Part shown: piece by piece, positions 1-8,530 of the stretch
Layout: each line of letters opens with the position of its first letter
Numbering within the stretch: position 1 is the stretch's first letter
Source of the DNA: Rhodospirillales bacterium
Lineage (GTDB): Bacteria > Pseudomonadota > Alphaproteobacteria > Rhodospirillales > Defluviicoccaceae
Direction of reading: 5' to 3'
Length of the DNA: 64,000 nt
Assembly: GCA_016710335.1 (NCBI GenBank)
Contig: JADJXQ010000024.1
Location: 109,501-173,500, forward strand
The notes under the pieces: model-generated
What the model saw: only the letters and a program-made list of their open reading frames with translations
What the model was told of the DNA's origin: nothing
Databases searched by the model: none
Translations under genes and position numbers: made by a program

Positions 1-942
1 GTTGGGGTAGACAGTCGGATCATCCAGACCCTCCGGCTCCAAAAAGATCTGGTGGCGTTGCCGCTCCGCGAAGCGCACCACTTTGTCCTCGATCGAGGGA
101 CAGTAGCGCGGCCCGACGCTGGATATCTGGCCCGAGTACAGCGGCGCCCGATGCAGATTGGCGCGGATGACAGCGTGGGTGTCCGGGGTGGTAGCGGTGA
201 TGTAGCACTGGATCTGCGCGGTGGTGATCGCCGTGGTCAGAAAGGAGAACGGCTGTGGCGGATCGTCCCCCGCCTGCACGTCCAGACCCGCCCAGTCGAC
301 GGTGCGTCCATCGATGCGCGGCGGCGTACCGGTCTTCAGCCTCCCGCGACGAAACCCCAGTCGCTCCAGCGTCGCGGCCAGTGCGATCGCCGGCGCATCA
401 CCGACGCGGCCACCAGGAGACTGATGCTCGCCGGTATGAAGGACGCCTCGAAGGAAGGTGCCGGTGGTGAGCACCACGGCACCTCCCTTCAGGTCTTCAC
501 CGTCCGCCAACCGGACACCGCAGACCCCGCCGTCCCTGTTGATCAGGATGTCGTCCACACCGGCGGCGTGGATCGAAAGATTTTCGTGTTCGGCGAGCAC
601 CGCCTGCATGGCCGCCTTGTAAAGCTTGCGGTCCGCCTGTGCCCGCGGCCCGCGCACCGCTGGTCCCTTGCTTCTGTTCAGGATCCGAAACTGTATCCCG
701 GCACTGTCGATGGCGCGCCCCATCAGCCCGTCTAGTGCATCCACCTCGCGCACCAACTGCCCCTTGGCCAAGCCGCCGATCGCCGGATTGCAAGACATCT
801 CGCCGATGGTTTCCAGCCGGTGGGTCAGCAGAAGGGTTCGGGCTCCAATCCGAGCTGCAGCAGCCGCCGCCTCACAGCCCGCGTGTCCGCCGCCGACGAC
901 GATCACGTCCAAGCCAGTGGTCGGCCCCTTGATCCGCGCCAT
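1..942 (-). CDS. mnmG: tRNA uridine-5-carboxymethylaminomethyl modification enzyme MnmG (GidA), 3' part outside window
   Basis: FAD-binding subunit that works with MnmE to add the carboxymethylaminomethyl group to U34 of certain tRNAs. The first 314 codons are present and the gene runs off the left edge. Visible landmarks are the dinucleotide fold GGGHAGCEAA near residue 16, SCNPAIGGLAKG, RGPRAQADRKLY, KTGTPPRIDGRT and GPRYCPSIEDKV, all typical of the family. The start is the ATG at 940-942 (MARIKGPTTG). It lies 45 nt downstream of mnmE, so the two partners probably form one leftward operon. Usual length is about 620 residues, so about half the protein is missing here only because of the window edge. 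Confidence 0.95.
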   Translation of the reverse strand, partial: MARIKGPTTGLDVIVVGGGHAGCEAAAAAARIGARTLLLTHRLETIGEMSCNPAIGGLAKGQLVREVDALDGLMGRAIDSAGIQFRILNRSKGPAVRGPRAQADRKLYKAAMQAVLAEHENLSIHAAGVDDILINRDGGVCGVRLADGEDLKGGAVVLTTGTFLRGVLHTGEHQSPGGRVGDAPAIALAATLERLGFRRGRLKTGTPPRIDGRTVDWAGLDVQAGDDPPQPFSFLTTAITTAQIQCYITATTPDTHAVIRANLHRAPLYSGQISSVGPRYCPSIEDKVVRFAERQRHQIFLEPEGLDDPTVYPN

Positions 943-987
943 GAAATCTAACCTGCTCTGGTGATGGTCATTGCCGCGCCGCGCCGC

Positions 988-2319
988 TCACTTGCCGATG
1001 CAGAAATCCTTGAAGATCACGTCCAGCACGTCTTCCACGTCGACGCGGCCGGTGATGCGCCCGAGCGCCCGCGCCGCCAATCGCAAATCTTCCGCAGCGA
1101 GTTCGTTGGACGAGGCGCATGCGCTGCTCTTGAGGGAGGCTCGACACTCCTCGAGCGCCTGGCGATGGCGAATCCGGGTGAGTTGCGGGGCTTCGCCGGC
1201 TTCGAAGCGCCGCCCCACCTCCTGCTCCAACACCTCGACGAGGCGATCCAGCCCATCGCCGTTGCGGGCCGAAATTTGCAAGGCAGGGTGACCCAGCACC
1301 TCAACCGGCGATCCCACGTGCCCAAGATCGCATTTGTTGATCACGGCGACGCTATCCCTTTCCAACAGATCCGCCGCCTCTGCGTCGAACCTTGGCCATA
1401 CCGCGCCATCGAACACCACCAGCCGCAGATCCGCCGACTCCGCCGCGTGGCGGCTGCGGCGCACTCCCTCGGCCTCGACGTCTGCATCGGTGTCACGTAG
1501 TCCGGCGGTGTCGCGCAGCACGACCGCGTAGCCACCCAAATCCAGATGGACCTCGATCACATCGCGGGTCGTGCCCGGCTCGCTGGAGACGATGGCGGCC
1601 TCCCGCCGCGCCAGCCGGTTCAACAGCGTGCTCTTGCCGGCGTTGACCGGCCCGAGAATGGTCACGCACACCCCGTCGCGGATGCGCTCCCCGCGCCGGT
1701 TGTCGCCGAGGTGCTGCTCGATCTCTTCGGTGAGGATAGCTGCATCGACGGCAACCCGGTCATCGATCGAATCCGGCAGATCCTCGTCCGCGAAATCAAT
1801 GTGCGCCTCCAGGTGCGCGAGCGTTACCAGCAGCCGGTGCCGCCAGCCATCATAGAGCGCCGCCAGTTCGCCCTGCATCTGCCGCAGTGCTTGGCGGCGT
1901 TGCGCGCTGGTTTCCGCCTGGACCAGATCGGCGAGGCCTTCGGCAGCCGTCAGGTCCAGCTTGCCGTTGTCGAACGCGCGGCGTGTGAACTCACCAGGGG
2001 CGGCAGGACGCAGGCCCGGGCAGGCCGCTAGTGCCTGCAGGGTATCGGCAACCACCGCGACCCCGCCGTGCACATGCAACTCGATGACCTCCTCGCCGGT
2101 AAAGCTTGCCGGGGCAGGAAAACGAACCACCAAAGCCTCGTCGACAGTGTCGCCTTCCGTTCCAACGATTCGCCGCCGGACGAGACGCCGCGCCGGTAAA
2201 TCGCGCCCGCCGCACAATGTTGTCGCCGCGCGGGCAGCTTCCGGACCCGAGACGCGAATGACGGCTATGCCGGCTCGTGATCCGCCCGAGGCCAGGGCGA
2301 AGATCGTCGTGGGTGTCAT
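988..2319 (-). CDS. mnmE: tRNA modification GTPase MnmE (TrmE/ThdF)
   Basis: GTPase partner of MnmG in wobble-uridine modification. The N-terminal tetrahydrofolate-binding domain covers about 120 residues and includes the FTGEEVIELHVHGG signature. A helical domain follows, with the G domain inserted in it: P-loop GPVNAGKST, G2 EPGTTRD, G3 DTAGLR and G4 NKCD. The protein ends in CIGK, the invariant C-terminal motif that carries the essential cysteine. The P-loop has V where most homologues have P-N (GPPNAGKS), a mild deviation. I chose the start MTPTTIFALASG at 2319; the frame stays open 10 codons further upstream to 2349. Length is 443 residues, normal for the family. Confidence 0.95.
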   Translation of the reverse strand: MTPTTIFALASGGSRAGIAVIRVSGPEAARAATTLCGGRDLPARRLVRRRIVGTEGDTVDEALVVRFPAPASFTGEEVIELHVHGGVAVVADTLQALAACPGLRPAAPGEFTRRAFDNGKLDLTAAEGLADLVQAETSAQRRQALRQMQGELAALYDGWRHRLLVTLAHLEAHIDFADEDLPDSIDDRVAVDAAILTEEIEQHLGDNRRGERIRDGVCVTILGPVNAGKSTLLNRLARREAAIVSSEPGTTRDVIEVHLDLGGYAVVLRDTAGLRDTDADVEAEGVRRSRHAAESADLRLVVFDGAVWPRFDAEAADLLERDSVAVINKCDLGHVGSPVEVLGHPALQISARNGDGLDRLVEVLEQEVGRRFEAGEAPQLTRIRHRQALEECRASLKSSACASSNELAAEDLRLAARALGRITGRVDVEDVLDVIFKDFCIGK

Positions 2320-2366
2320 CGAGGAAGGGCGCTGTCTCCTGAAATTCAACGCGGCGCCGAACCGGT

Positions 2367-2630
2367 TCAGCCGGGTGTGTCTTCACCCTCTTTGCGACCC
2401 ATGGCGGCGCCGACCCGTCCCATGACGAACTTCTGCCACGCTTCCAGGCCCTGCATTCCGGCTGGAAGCCACATCCTCACGACGGCATCCGGCTCCATGA
2501 CGGACAGCGCCTTGCGCATCCGTTCCTCGACTTCCCCCATCATCGCCTTCTGCATCGGCTGAACGTCAGGGAGGCCGAACAGAACTCGCGCCTCCTCCGG
2601 GGTCAGATCGACGTCCATGTGCATTTTCAT
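2367..2630 (-). CDS. small DUF6489-type protein
   Basis: Protein of 87 residues with no known enzymatic function. The N-terminus (MKMHMDVDLTPEEARVLFGL) fits the short alphaproteobacterial DUF6489 pattern of 'D-x-TPEEAR-x-x-x-GLPDV'. A methionine-rich amphipathic helical stretch follows (residues 25-80). It somewhat resembles phasin-like small proteins, but that is only an impression. The start at 2630 is fixed by a GGAGG at 2639-2643 with 8-nt spacing; the frame is open 5 codons upstream but without a ribosome site. It lies 47 nt upstream of mnmE and on the same strand, so it may be the first gene of the mnmE-mnmG unit. Confidence 0.75.
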   Translation of the reverse strand: MKMHMDVDLTPEEARVLFGLPDVQPMQKAMMGEVEERMRKALSVMEPDAVVRMWLPAGMQGLEAWQKFVMGRVGAAMGRKEGEDTPG

Positions 2631-2812
2631 GAAACAAACCTCCATGACACTCGTGTGGAAACAAGTACGCCCGCAAAGATCTCCATAAACTAATTATGGT
2701 TGTCGTTGGCCGCAGCGAGCGCAAACTAAGCAAGCAGCCGCTTCGGCGCAACATCCTCGTCGCCCGGCTCGCGTTATCGCGTTCCCTCGGTACACCACAA
2801 GCGCGGAACAGT

Positions 2813-4843
2813 ATGAATCGCCTCTCTTCCGAGACCAGTCCTTATCTTTTGCAGCATAAGCACAATCCCGTGCATTGGCGCGCCTGGAGTGAAGACGTCT
2901 TGCGCGACGCGAGACAGGCCGACAAGCCCGTGCTGCTATCGATCGGCTACGCCGCCTGTCACTGGTGCCACGTAATGGCACACGAAAGTTTCGAAGATCC
3001 GGAGATCGCCCGGGCGATGAACGACCTGTTCATCAACGTGAAGGTGGATCGCGAAGAGCGGCCGGACATCGACGCCATCTATCAGTCGGCCCTCGCGCTG
3101 CTCGGCGAGCAGGGGGGCTGGCCGTTGACAATGTTTTTGACCCCTGAGGGCGAGCCGTTCTGGGGCGGAACCTATTTTCCTCCCGAGCCGCGCTACGGCC
3201 GCCCGGGGTTTGGAGACGTGCTGCGGGCGATCTCCGACGTGTACCACAACGACCCGAGTCGCATTCGGACCAATGTCCAGGCGCTGCGCGACGGCCTCAG
3301 GCGGCTGTCGTCGCCTCAATCCGGCCCTGGCTTGACCTTGGCCATGCTGGATCAGGCCGCGGCAGCCGCTGTGCGGCTAGTTGATCCGGCGCTCGGCGGC
3401 ACCGCGGGGGCGCCCAAGTTCCCGCAGCCGGTGTTCTTCAGGTTCCTGTGGCGCGCCTACAAACGCAGCCGTGCGGAAATGTATCGGGACGCCGTGCTGA
3501 CCACGCTGCAACACATGTGCCAGGGCGGAATCTATGATCACGTCGGCGGCGGCTTCGCCCGCTATGCCACGGATAGTCGTTGGCTAGTGCCGCATTTCGA
3601 GAAAATGCTCTACGACAACGCGCTCCTGGTCGACCTGATGACCGAAGTGTGGCTCGACACTCGCGATCCGCTGCTTGCGGTGCGCATCGCGGAAACCATC
3701 TCGTGGTGCCTCGCCGATCTTCGCGTCGACGATCCGTCCGGCTCTGATTTCGCTTTCGCCGGCGCCTACGATGCCGACAGTGAGGGCGTCGAAGGCAAGT
3801 ACTACGTGTGGAGCGAGGCCGAAATCGACGATTTGCTCGGCAGCGACGCGGCCCTGTTCAAGGCCGCCTACGACGTGTCGCGGAGGGGGAACTGGGAAGG
3901 CCATACCATCCTGAATCGCTCCCACGCTCCCGCGTTGCGTTCGGAGGCGGATGAGGAAACGTTGAGAAGATGTCGACAGGTGCTGCTCGAAGCGCGGCGG
4001 AAGCGGGTTCCGCCGCTCCGTGACGACAAGGTGCTCGCCGATTGGAACGGCCTGATGATCGCGGCGTTGACGCGCGCCGCCGCCGTGTTCGACCAGCCGG
4101 CCTGGCGCGACGCGGCAGAGGCGGCGTTTCGGTTCATCAGTCGTAATCTGAGCGCCGGCGAACGGCTGTTGCACGCTTGGTGTGCCGGCTCGTCGCGGCA
4201 TCCTGCGGTGATCGAGGACTACGCGTCGATGGCGCTGGCGGCTGTCGCCTTGTTCGAGACGACGGGACGGCGGGACTACTTGGCGCACGCCGAGCACTGG
4301 GCGGCGATCGCTGACCGCTATTACTGGGACCCGATGGATGGCGGCTACTTCCAGTCGGCCGATGACACGACGGACGTCTTCACTCGTGCCAAGACCATTG
4401 CCGACCACGCCACACCCTCCGGCAACACGACAATGCTCGAAGTGCTGGCGCGCCTCTATCACCTGACCGGCAACCAACACTATCGGGCGCGCTGTGATGC
4501 GATGATCGTCCTGTTTTCCGGCAACAATCCGCAGTATCTGATCGCCGTGCCGGGATTGTTGACGAATTTCGAGTTGCTGGAGCGCGGTGTACAGGTGGTC
4601 ATCGTCGGCGACCGCGACGATGCGCAGGCGGCCGCGCTGCGCCGAGCGGCGGTTCGTGCTCCGACACCGCTCAAGATCATCATGCCAATCTCATCGGGCG
4701 CCGAAGATCTGCCGTCGTCGCATCCGGCCAAAGGGAAAGGCATGGTCGACGGCCGAGCGACGGCGTATGTTTGCATCGGCTCGACGTGCGGGCTGCCGAT
4801 TACCGAACCGGAGGTCTTGCTCCAGCACCTCGACCATCAGTAG
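2813..4843 (+). CDS. YyaL-type thioredoxin-domain protein (DUF255 / spermatogenesis-associated protein 20 family)
   Basis: Large conserved protein of 676 residues. The N-terminal DUF255 thioredoxin-like domain has the family signature ETSPYLLQHKHNPVHW and a C49-H-W-C52 active-site motif. The rest is an alpha/alpha-barrel resembling N-acylglucosamine 2-epimerase or glycosidase folds (KPVLADWNGLMI-like segment near residue 410, here DDKVLADWNGLM). The biochemical role in bacteria is not established. The ATG at 2813 gives the canonical MNRLSSETSP start; the longer open frame from 2696 has no family similarity. It heads a plus-strand group with ogt and a quinone oxidoreductase, on the strand opposite to the housekeeping genes around it. 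Confidence 0.88.
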   Translation: MNRLSSETSPYLLQHKHNPVHWRAWSEDVLRDARQADKPVLLSIGYAACHWCHVMAHESFEDPEIARAMNDLFINVKVDREERPDIDAIYQSALALLGEQGGWPLTMFLTPEGEPFWGGTYFPPEPRYGRPGFGDVLRAISDVYHNDPSRIRTNVQALRDGLRRLSSPQSGPGLTLAMLDQAAAAAVRLVDPALGGTAGAPKFPQPVFFRFLWRAYKRSRAEMYRDAVLTTLQHMCQGGIYDHVGGGFARYATDSRWLVPHFEKMLYDNALLVDLMTEVWLDTRDPLLAVRIAETISWCLADLRVDDPSGSDFAFAGAYDADSEGVEGKYYVWSEAEIDDLLGSDAALFKAAYDVSRRGNWEGHTILNRSHAPALRSEADEETLRRCRQVLLEARRKRVPPLRDDKVLADWNGLMIAALTRAAAVFDQPAWRDAAEAAFRFISRNLSAGERLLHAWCAGSSRHPAVIEDYASMALAAVALFETTGRRDYLAHAEHWAAIADRYYWDPMDGGYFQSADDTTDVFTRAKTIADHATPSGNTTMLEVLARLYHLTGNQHYRARCDAMIVLFSGNNPQYLIAVPGLLTNFELLERGVQVVIVGDRDDAQAAALRRAAVRAPTPLKIIMPISSGAEDLPSSHPAKGKGMVDGRATAYVCIGSTCGLPITEPEVLLQHLDHQ

Positions 4844-4853
4844 GACGCGCCCT

Positions 4854-5387
4854 ATGACTGCCATGTCTTCGCCCCTTCCCGCGCTTCGCGTCATTGTCGC
4901 CACGCCTCTCGGCGAATTGGCGGCCACAGAACGTGGCGGAAGCCTTGTAGAGATGCACTGGAGCGAGGATGAGCCTTTGCCGCCGCCTTCGGCGCTTCTC
5001 GAGGACGCGGCGGACCAGATCCGATCGTACTTTGACGGCACCCTGAGGGAATTCCACTTGCCGCTCGATCCCTTCGGCAGCGCGTTCGATCGGCGGATCT
5101 GGAAGGAGATCGCAGCCATCCCCTACGGCGGCACCGCAACGTACGGAGACATCGCCAGACGCCTTGAAACGTCGCCTCGTGCCGTCGGCGGGGCCTGCGC
5201 CCGCAACCCGATCGTGCTGGTGATCCCTTGCCATCGCGTCGTCGGCACGACCGGCAAGTTGACCGGATACTCTGGCGGCAACGGCCTCACCACCAAGGAG
5301 GCTCTACTCGATCACGAACGATCGCCGGGTCGCGCCTTCGAGCTCGGAGCGGGCACACGACCGTCGCAGCACAGGAGGGCATCGTGA
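4854..5387 (+). CDS. ogt: Methylated-DNA--[protein]-cysteine S-methyltransferase (Ogt/MGMT)
   Basis: Suicide DNA-repair protein that transfers the alkyl group from O6-alkylguanine to its own cysteine. It has 177 residues. The C-terminal DNA-binding domain contains the arginine-finger region (TATYGDIARRL, SPRAVGGACARNP) and the acceptor motif IPCHRVVG with Cys126. The N-terminal domain is short, as in Ogt. The tail after LLDHER is about 20 residues longer than usual and unconserved. The start is the ATG at 4854, 10 nt after the YyaL stop; an alternative in-frame ATG lies at 4863. The stop overlaps the next gene's GTG start (GTGA), which implies translational coupling. Confidence 0.93.
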   Translation: MTAMSSPLPALRVIVATPLGELAATERGGSLVEMHWSEDEPLPPPSALLEDAADQIRSYFDGTLREFHLPLDPFGSAFDRRIWKEIAAIPYGGTATYGDIARRLETSPRAVGGACARNPIVLVIPCHRVVGTTGKLTGYSGGNGLTTKEALLDHERSPGRAFELGAGTRPSQHRRAS

Positions 5388-6361
5388 GCTACGCCATCCG
5401 CATCCATGAAACCGGCGGCCCCGAGGTTCTGCGTTGGGAAAACGTCCCCGTGGACGACGTGGGTCCAGGGCAGGTGCGGATTCGTAGCTCCGCTGTAGGG
5501 CTCAACTTCATCGACACCTATCATCGCACCGGCCTCTACCCGCTGGCGAGCCTGCCGTCCGGCATCGGCATGGAGGGAGCGGGAGTGATCGAAGCGGTCG
5601 GGGAGGGTGTCGACCGCCTGAAGCCAGGAGACCGGGTCGCCTGTGCCAGCGGACCGGTGGGGGCGTATGCCGAGATACGACTGATGCCGGCGGACCGGGT
5701 GGTTAAGCTCCCGGACGCGATCTCTGATCAGACCGCCGCCGCAATGATGCTGAAAGGCATGACCGCAGAGTACCTGCTGCGTCGGACCTATGCCGTTCAG
5801 GCCGGTGATGTCATTCTTCTGCACGCGGCTGCCGGCGGCGTGGGGCAGATCGCCAGCCAATGGGCGAAACACCTCGGCGCCATCGTCATCGCGACCGTCG
5901 GCACCGACGATAAGGCGGATCTGGCGCGCGCTAACGGTTGCGATCACGTCATTGTCTACACACGGGAGAACTTCGTCGAGCGCGTGCGCGAGATTACCGA
6001 CGGGCGCGGCGTCCCCGTCGTCTACGACTCGGTCGGCAAGGCCACGTTCGAGGGCTCCCTGGATTGCCTCCGTCCCCGCGGCATGATGGTGAGTTTCGGC
6101 AACGCCTCGGGACCGACCGGGCCGATCGATCCGCTCATCCTGTCGGCCAAAGGCTCTCTCTACCTGACCCGCCCGACCCTTGTGACCTACACGGCGACGC
6201 CGGATGAGCTACAGGCGAGCGCCAGCGCGCTGTTCGATGTGGTCGCGGCCGGGCACGTCAAGATCGACATCGGCCAGACTTACCCATTAAAGGAAGCCGC
6301 CCAAGCCCACCGCGACCTGGAGACACGAAAAACTACCGGCTCCACGGTTCTGCTGCCGTAA
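5384..6361 (+). CDS. qor: NADPH:quinone oxidoreductase, zinc-independent MDR family
   Basis: Medium-chain dehydrogenase/reductase of 325 residues that likely reduces quinones or other electrophilic carbonyls with NADPH. The GroES-like N-terminal domain includes the quinone-reductase signature GMEGAGVIEAVGEGV. The Rossmann domain has HAAAGGVGQIASQWAK near residue 150. Zinc-ligand cysteines of alcohol dehydrogenases are absent, as expected for QOR. The start is GTG at 5384 (VSYAIRIHETGG), supported by AGGAGGG at 5373-5379. The start codon overlaps the ogt stop. It is the last gene of the plus-strand island and converges on rho. Confidence 0.9.
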   Translation: MSYAIRIHETGGPEVLRWENVPVDDVGPGQVRIRSSAVGLNFIDTYHRTGLYPLASLPSGIGMEGAGVIEAVGEGVDRLKPGDRVACASGPVGAYAEIRLMPADRVVKLPDAISDQTAAAMMLKGMTAEYLLRRTYAVQAGDVILLHAAAGGVGQIASQWAKHLGAIVIATVGTDDKADLARANGCDHVIVYTRENFVERVREITDGRGVPVVYDSVGKATFEGSLDCLRPRGMMVSFGNASGPTGPIDPLILSAKGSLYLTRPTLVTYTATPDELQASASALFDVVAAGHVKIDIGQTYPLKEAAQAHRDLETRKTTGSTVLLP

Positions 6362-6462
6362 TCGTTCAAGTCTGACGCCGGACACATCCGGCGCTGGTGC
6401 AGCGGTGCGTTCAAAGAATGCACGGTCGCTGCACGCAACCGATTGATTTCGGTGCACGATCT

Positions 6463-6493
6463 GACCCAGTCAGATGTACCATCTGACTGGGTC
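6463..6493. terminator. 13-bp perfect hairpin between convergent qor and rho
   Basis: GACCCAGTCAGAT at 6463-6475 and its exact reverse complement at 6481-6493 flank the 5-nt loop GTACC. The stem ends 6 nt from the rho stop codon (6500-6502) and lies about 100 nt after the qor stop. There is no T-run on either side, so it is not a textbook intrinsic terminator. A bidirectional transcript-end or RNA-stabilising hairpin is the likely role. Confidence 0.55.
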
Positions 6494-6499
6494 TGTACA

Positions 6500-7756
6500 C
6501 TAGGCGTTCATCGCCTCGAAGAAGTCGGCGTTGGTCTTGGAGGAGCGCAGCTTGTCGAGGAGGAACTCCATGGCGTCGGTGACGCCCATCGGCATGAGGA
6601 CGCGACGCAACACCCACATTTTCGACAAGGTCGCCTTGTCGACCAGCAATTCTTCCTTGCGGGTGCCCGACTTGGTGATGTCGATGCTGGGCCAAGTGCG
6701 CTTGTCGGAGAGCTTGCGGTCGAGAATGATCTCGCTGTTACCGGTGCCCTTGAACTCCTCGAAGATGACCTCGTCCATGCGCGAGCCGGTGTCGATCAAG
6801 GCCGTGGAGATGATCGTCAGCGATCCACCTTCCTCGATGTTGCGAGCGGCCCCGAAAAAGCGCTTGGGCCGCTGCAGCGCGTTGGCGTCGACACCGCCGG
6901 TCAGCACCTTGCCGGATGACGGCACCACGGTGTTGTAAGCGCGCGCCAGTCGGGTGATGGAGTCGAGCAAGATCACCACGTCGCGCTTGTGTTCCACCAG
7001 CCGCTTGGCCTTTTCCAGGACCATCTCTGCGACCTGGACGTGGCGCGACGCCGGTTCATCGAACGTGGAACTGACCACCTCGCCTTTTACCGACCGCGCC
7101 ATGTCGGTCACTTCCTCAGGCCGTTCGTCGATGAGCAGCACGATCAGGTAGCACTCCGGATGATTGACCGCGACCGAATGCGCGATGTTCTGCAGCATCA
7201 CGGTCTTGCCGGTGCGCGGCGGCGCGACGATCAGCGCGCGCTGGCCCTTGCCGATCGGCGTGATCAGATCAATGACGCGGCTGGTGAAATCGCGACCATT
7301 GCCGTTGTCGGCCTCCATCTTGAAGCGGTTCTCGGGATAAAGAGGGGTCAGGTTGTCGAAATTGATACGGTGACGGACATCGCTGGGGTTGCCGAAGTTG
7401 ATGGCGTTGACCTTGAGGAGCGCGAAGTAACGTTCACCCTCCTTGGGAGAGCGGATCTCGCCCTCGACGGTATCGCCAGTGCGCAGGCTGAAACGCCTAA
7501 TTTGACTAGGTGAGACGTATATGTCGTCCGGACCGGGAAGATAATTGGCTTCAGGAGAACGCAAAAATCCAAAGCCATCCTGAAGAACTTCGATAACACC
7601 ATCTCCGAAGATGGCGACCTCATTTTCCGCCAACTGCTTGAGGATTGCGAACATCATCTCTTGTTTGCGCAGAGAACTTGCATTCTCTATTTTCAGATCC
7701 TCTGCATATGAGAGCAGATCTGCTGCCGGCTTGGACTTTAGCTCCTTAAGATTCAT
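6500..7756 (-). CDS. rho: Transcription termination factor Rho
   Basis: Hexameric RNA-dependent ATPase that ends transcription. The 418 residues match the usual length. It has the N-terminal helical bundle (MNLKELKSKPAADLLSYAED), the RNA-binding cold-shock-like domain with DGFGFLRSPEANYLPGPDDIYV (RNP-type aromatic residues), Walker A APPRTGKT at residues 178-185, the VLLIDERPEEVTD segment, and the Q/R-loop region with VVPSSGKVLTGGVD. The ATG at 7756 gives the canonical start; the open frame extends about 100 codons further without similarity. It is preceded by a 314-nt leader. Confidence 0.97.
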   Translation of the reverse strand: MNLKELKSKPAADLLSYAEDLKIENASSLRKQEMMFAILKQLAENEVAIFGDGVIEVLQDGFGFLRSPEANYLPGPDDIYVSPSQIRRFSLRTGDTVEGEIRSPKEGERYFALLKVNAINFGNPSDVRHRINFDNLTPLYPENRFKMEADNGNGRDFTSRVIDLITPIGKGQRALIVAPPRTGKTVMLQNIAHSVAVNHPECYLIVLLIDERPEEVTDMARSVKGEVVSSTFDEPASRHVQVAEMVLEKAKRLVEHKRDVVILLDSITRLARAYNTVVPSSGKVLTGGVDANALQRPKRFFGAARNIEEGGSLTIISTALIDTGSRMDEVIFEEFKGTGNSEIILDRKLSDKRTWPSIDITKSGTRKEELLVDKATLSKMWVLRRVLMPMGVTDAMEFLLDKLRSSKTNADFFEAMNA

Positions 7757-8070
7757 TAAACACTTCCCAGAATCCATACTGACATGGAGGGGTTGCCAAA
7801 CGGCACGGACCGGAACGGCTGATGGCGGTGGTGAGCTCGGTTCGTGGAGGTTTGACAACGGACGGGACGGCGAAGTTTCGCGCTGCAACGGCCACAAGAT
7901 TAAGTTGAGCCGTCTTGCCTGTGGAAACTCGCGTTTGGAGTACAATGCCTCAGGTGGCCGCAAAGTGTCAAACAAAGAATTCGGCGCAAGATTCCGGGGC
8001 GGGGTGAAAGCCGCCATGCTCCGCCCGCAGCCTCGCCGCAGAACAAGCGCCGCCATGTAAGCTGGCAGCG
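7757..8070 (-). promoter_or_regulatory. rho upstream region with one weak promoter candidate
   Basis: This 314-nt gap between hemJ and rho contains no convincing gene. On the minus strand a TTGACA lies at 7971-7966, followed after about 19 nt by ATTGTA (7946-7941), a poor -10 element. A long untranslated leader before rho would be consistent with the autoregulation by attenuation known for rho in other bacteria, but I see no specific leader structure that proves it here. Confidence 0.3.
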
Positions 8071-8508
8071 CTAAAACGGCTTTACAATCACCAGGATGAC
8101 GATGCCGATCATCAGGACGGTCGGAACCTCGTTCACCATCCTATAGAACTTTTCGCTGTGCACGTTGTTGTCAGTTGCGAACGCCCGCCGCCATCGCGCC
8201 AGCATCATATGAAACGCAATCAGGACGACGACGAGGGCGACCTTGGCGTGCAGCCAGCCTTCGCTGACAAGGGCGTCGATGAAGACCTGCCAGATCAAAA
8301 TGATCCCGGTGACGATCGAGGCAATCATCGCCGGGTTCATGATGATGCGCAGCAACTTGCGTTCCATGACCTTGAAGGTCTCCGAGGCATCCGATCCGAC
8401 CGCCGTCTGGGTGTGATAGACGTAAAGCCGCGGCAGATAGAACAACCCGGCCATCCAGGCGATGATGCTGATCACATGCAGCGCCTTCATCCAGAGGTAT
8501 GCGTCCAT
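8071..8508 (-). CDS. hemJ: Protoporphyrinogen IX oxidase HemJ
   Basis: Integral membrane enzyme of 145 residues that oxidises protoporphyrinogen IX to protoporphyrin IX, the penultimate haem step. Four hydrophobic helices are visible. Conserved features are the first-helix WMKALHVISIIAWMAGLFYLP with its histidine, and RWRRAF near residue 110. The start ATG at 8508 has GAGGAA upstream. The longer frame from 8754 overlaps hemH and is not real. It sits directly downstream of hemE-hemH, giving the last steps of haem synthesis in one leftward block. Confidence 0.93.
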   Translation of the reverse strand: MDAYLWMKALHVISIIAWMAGLFYLPRLYVYHTQTAVGSDASETFKVMERKLLRIIMNPAMIASIVTGIILIWQVFIDALVSEGWLHAKVALVVVLIAFHMMLARWRRAFATDNNVHSEKFYRMVNEVPTVLMIGIVILVIVKPF

Positions 8509-8530
8509 GGCGATTTCCTCGGCTGAATTG

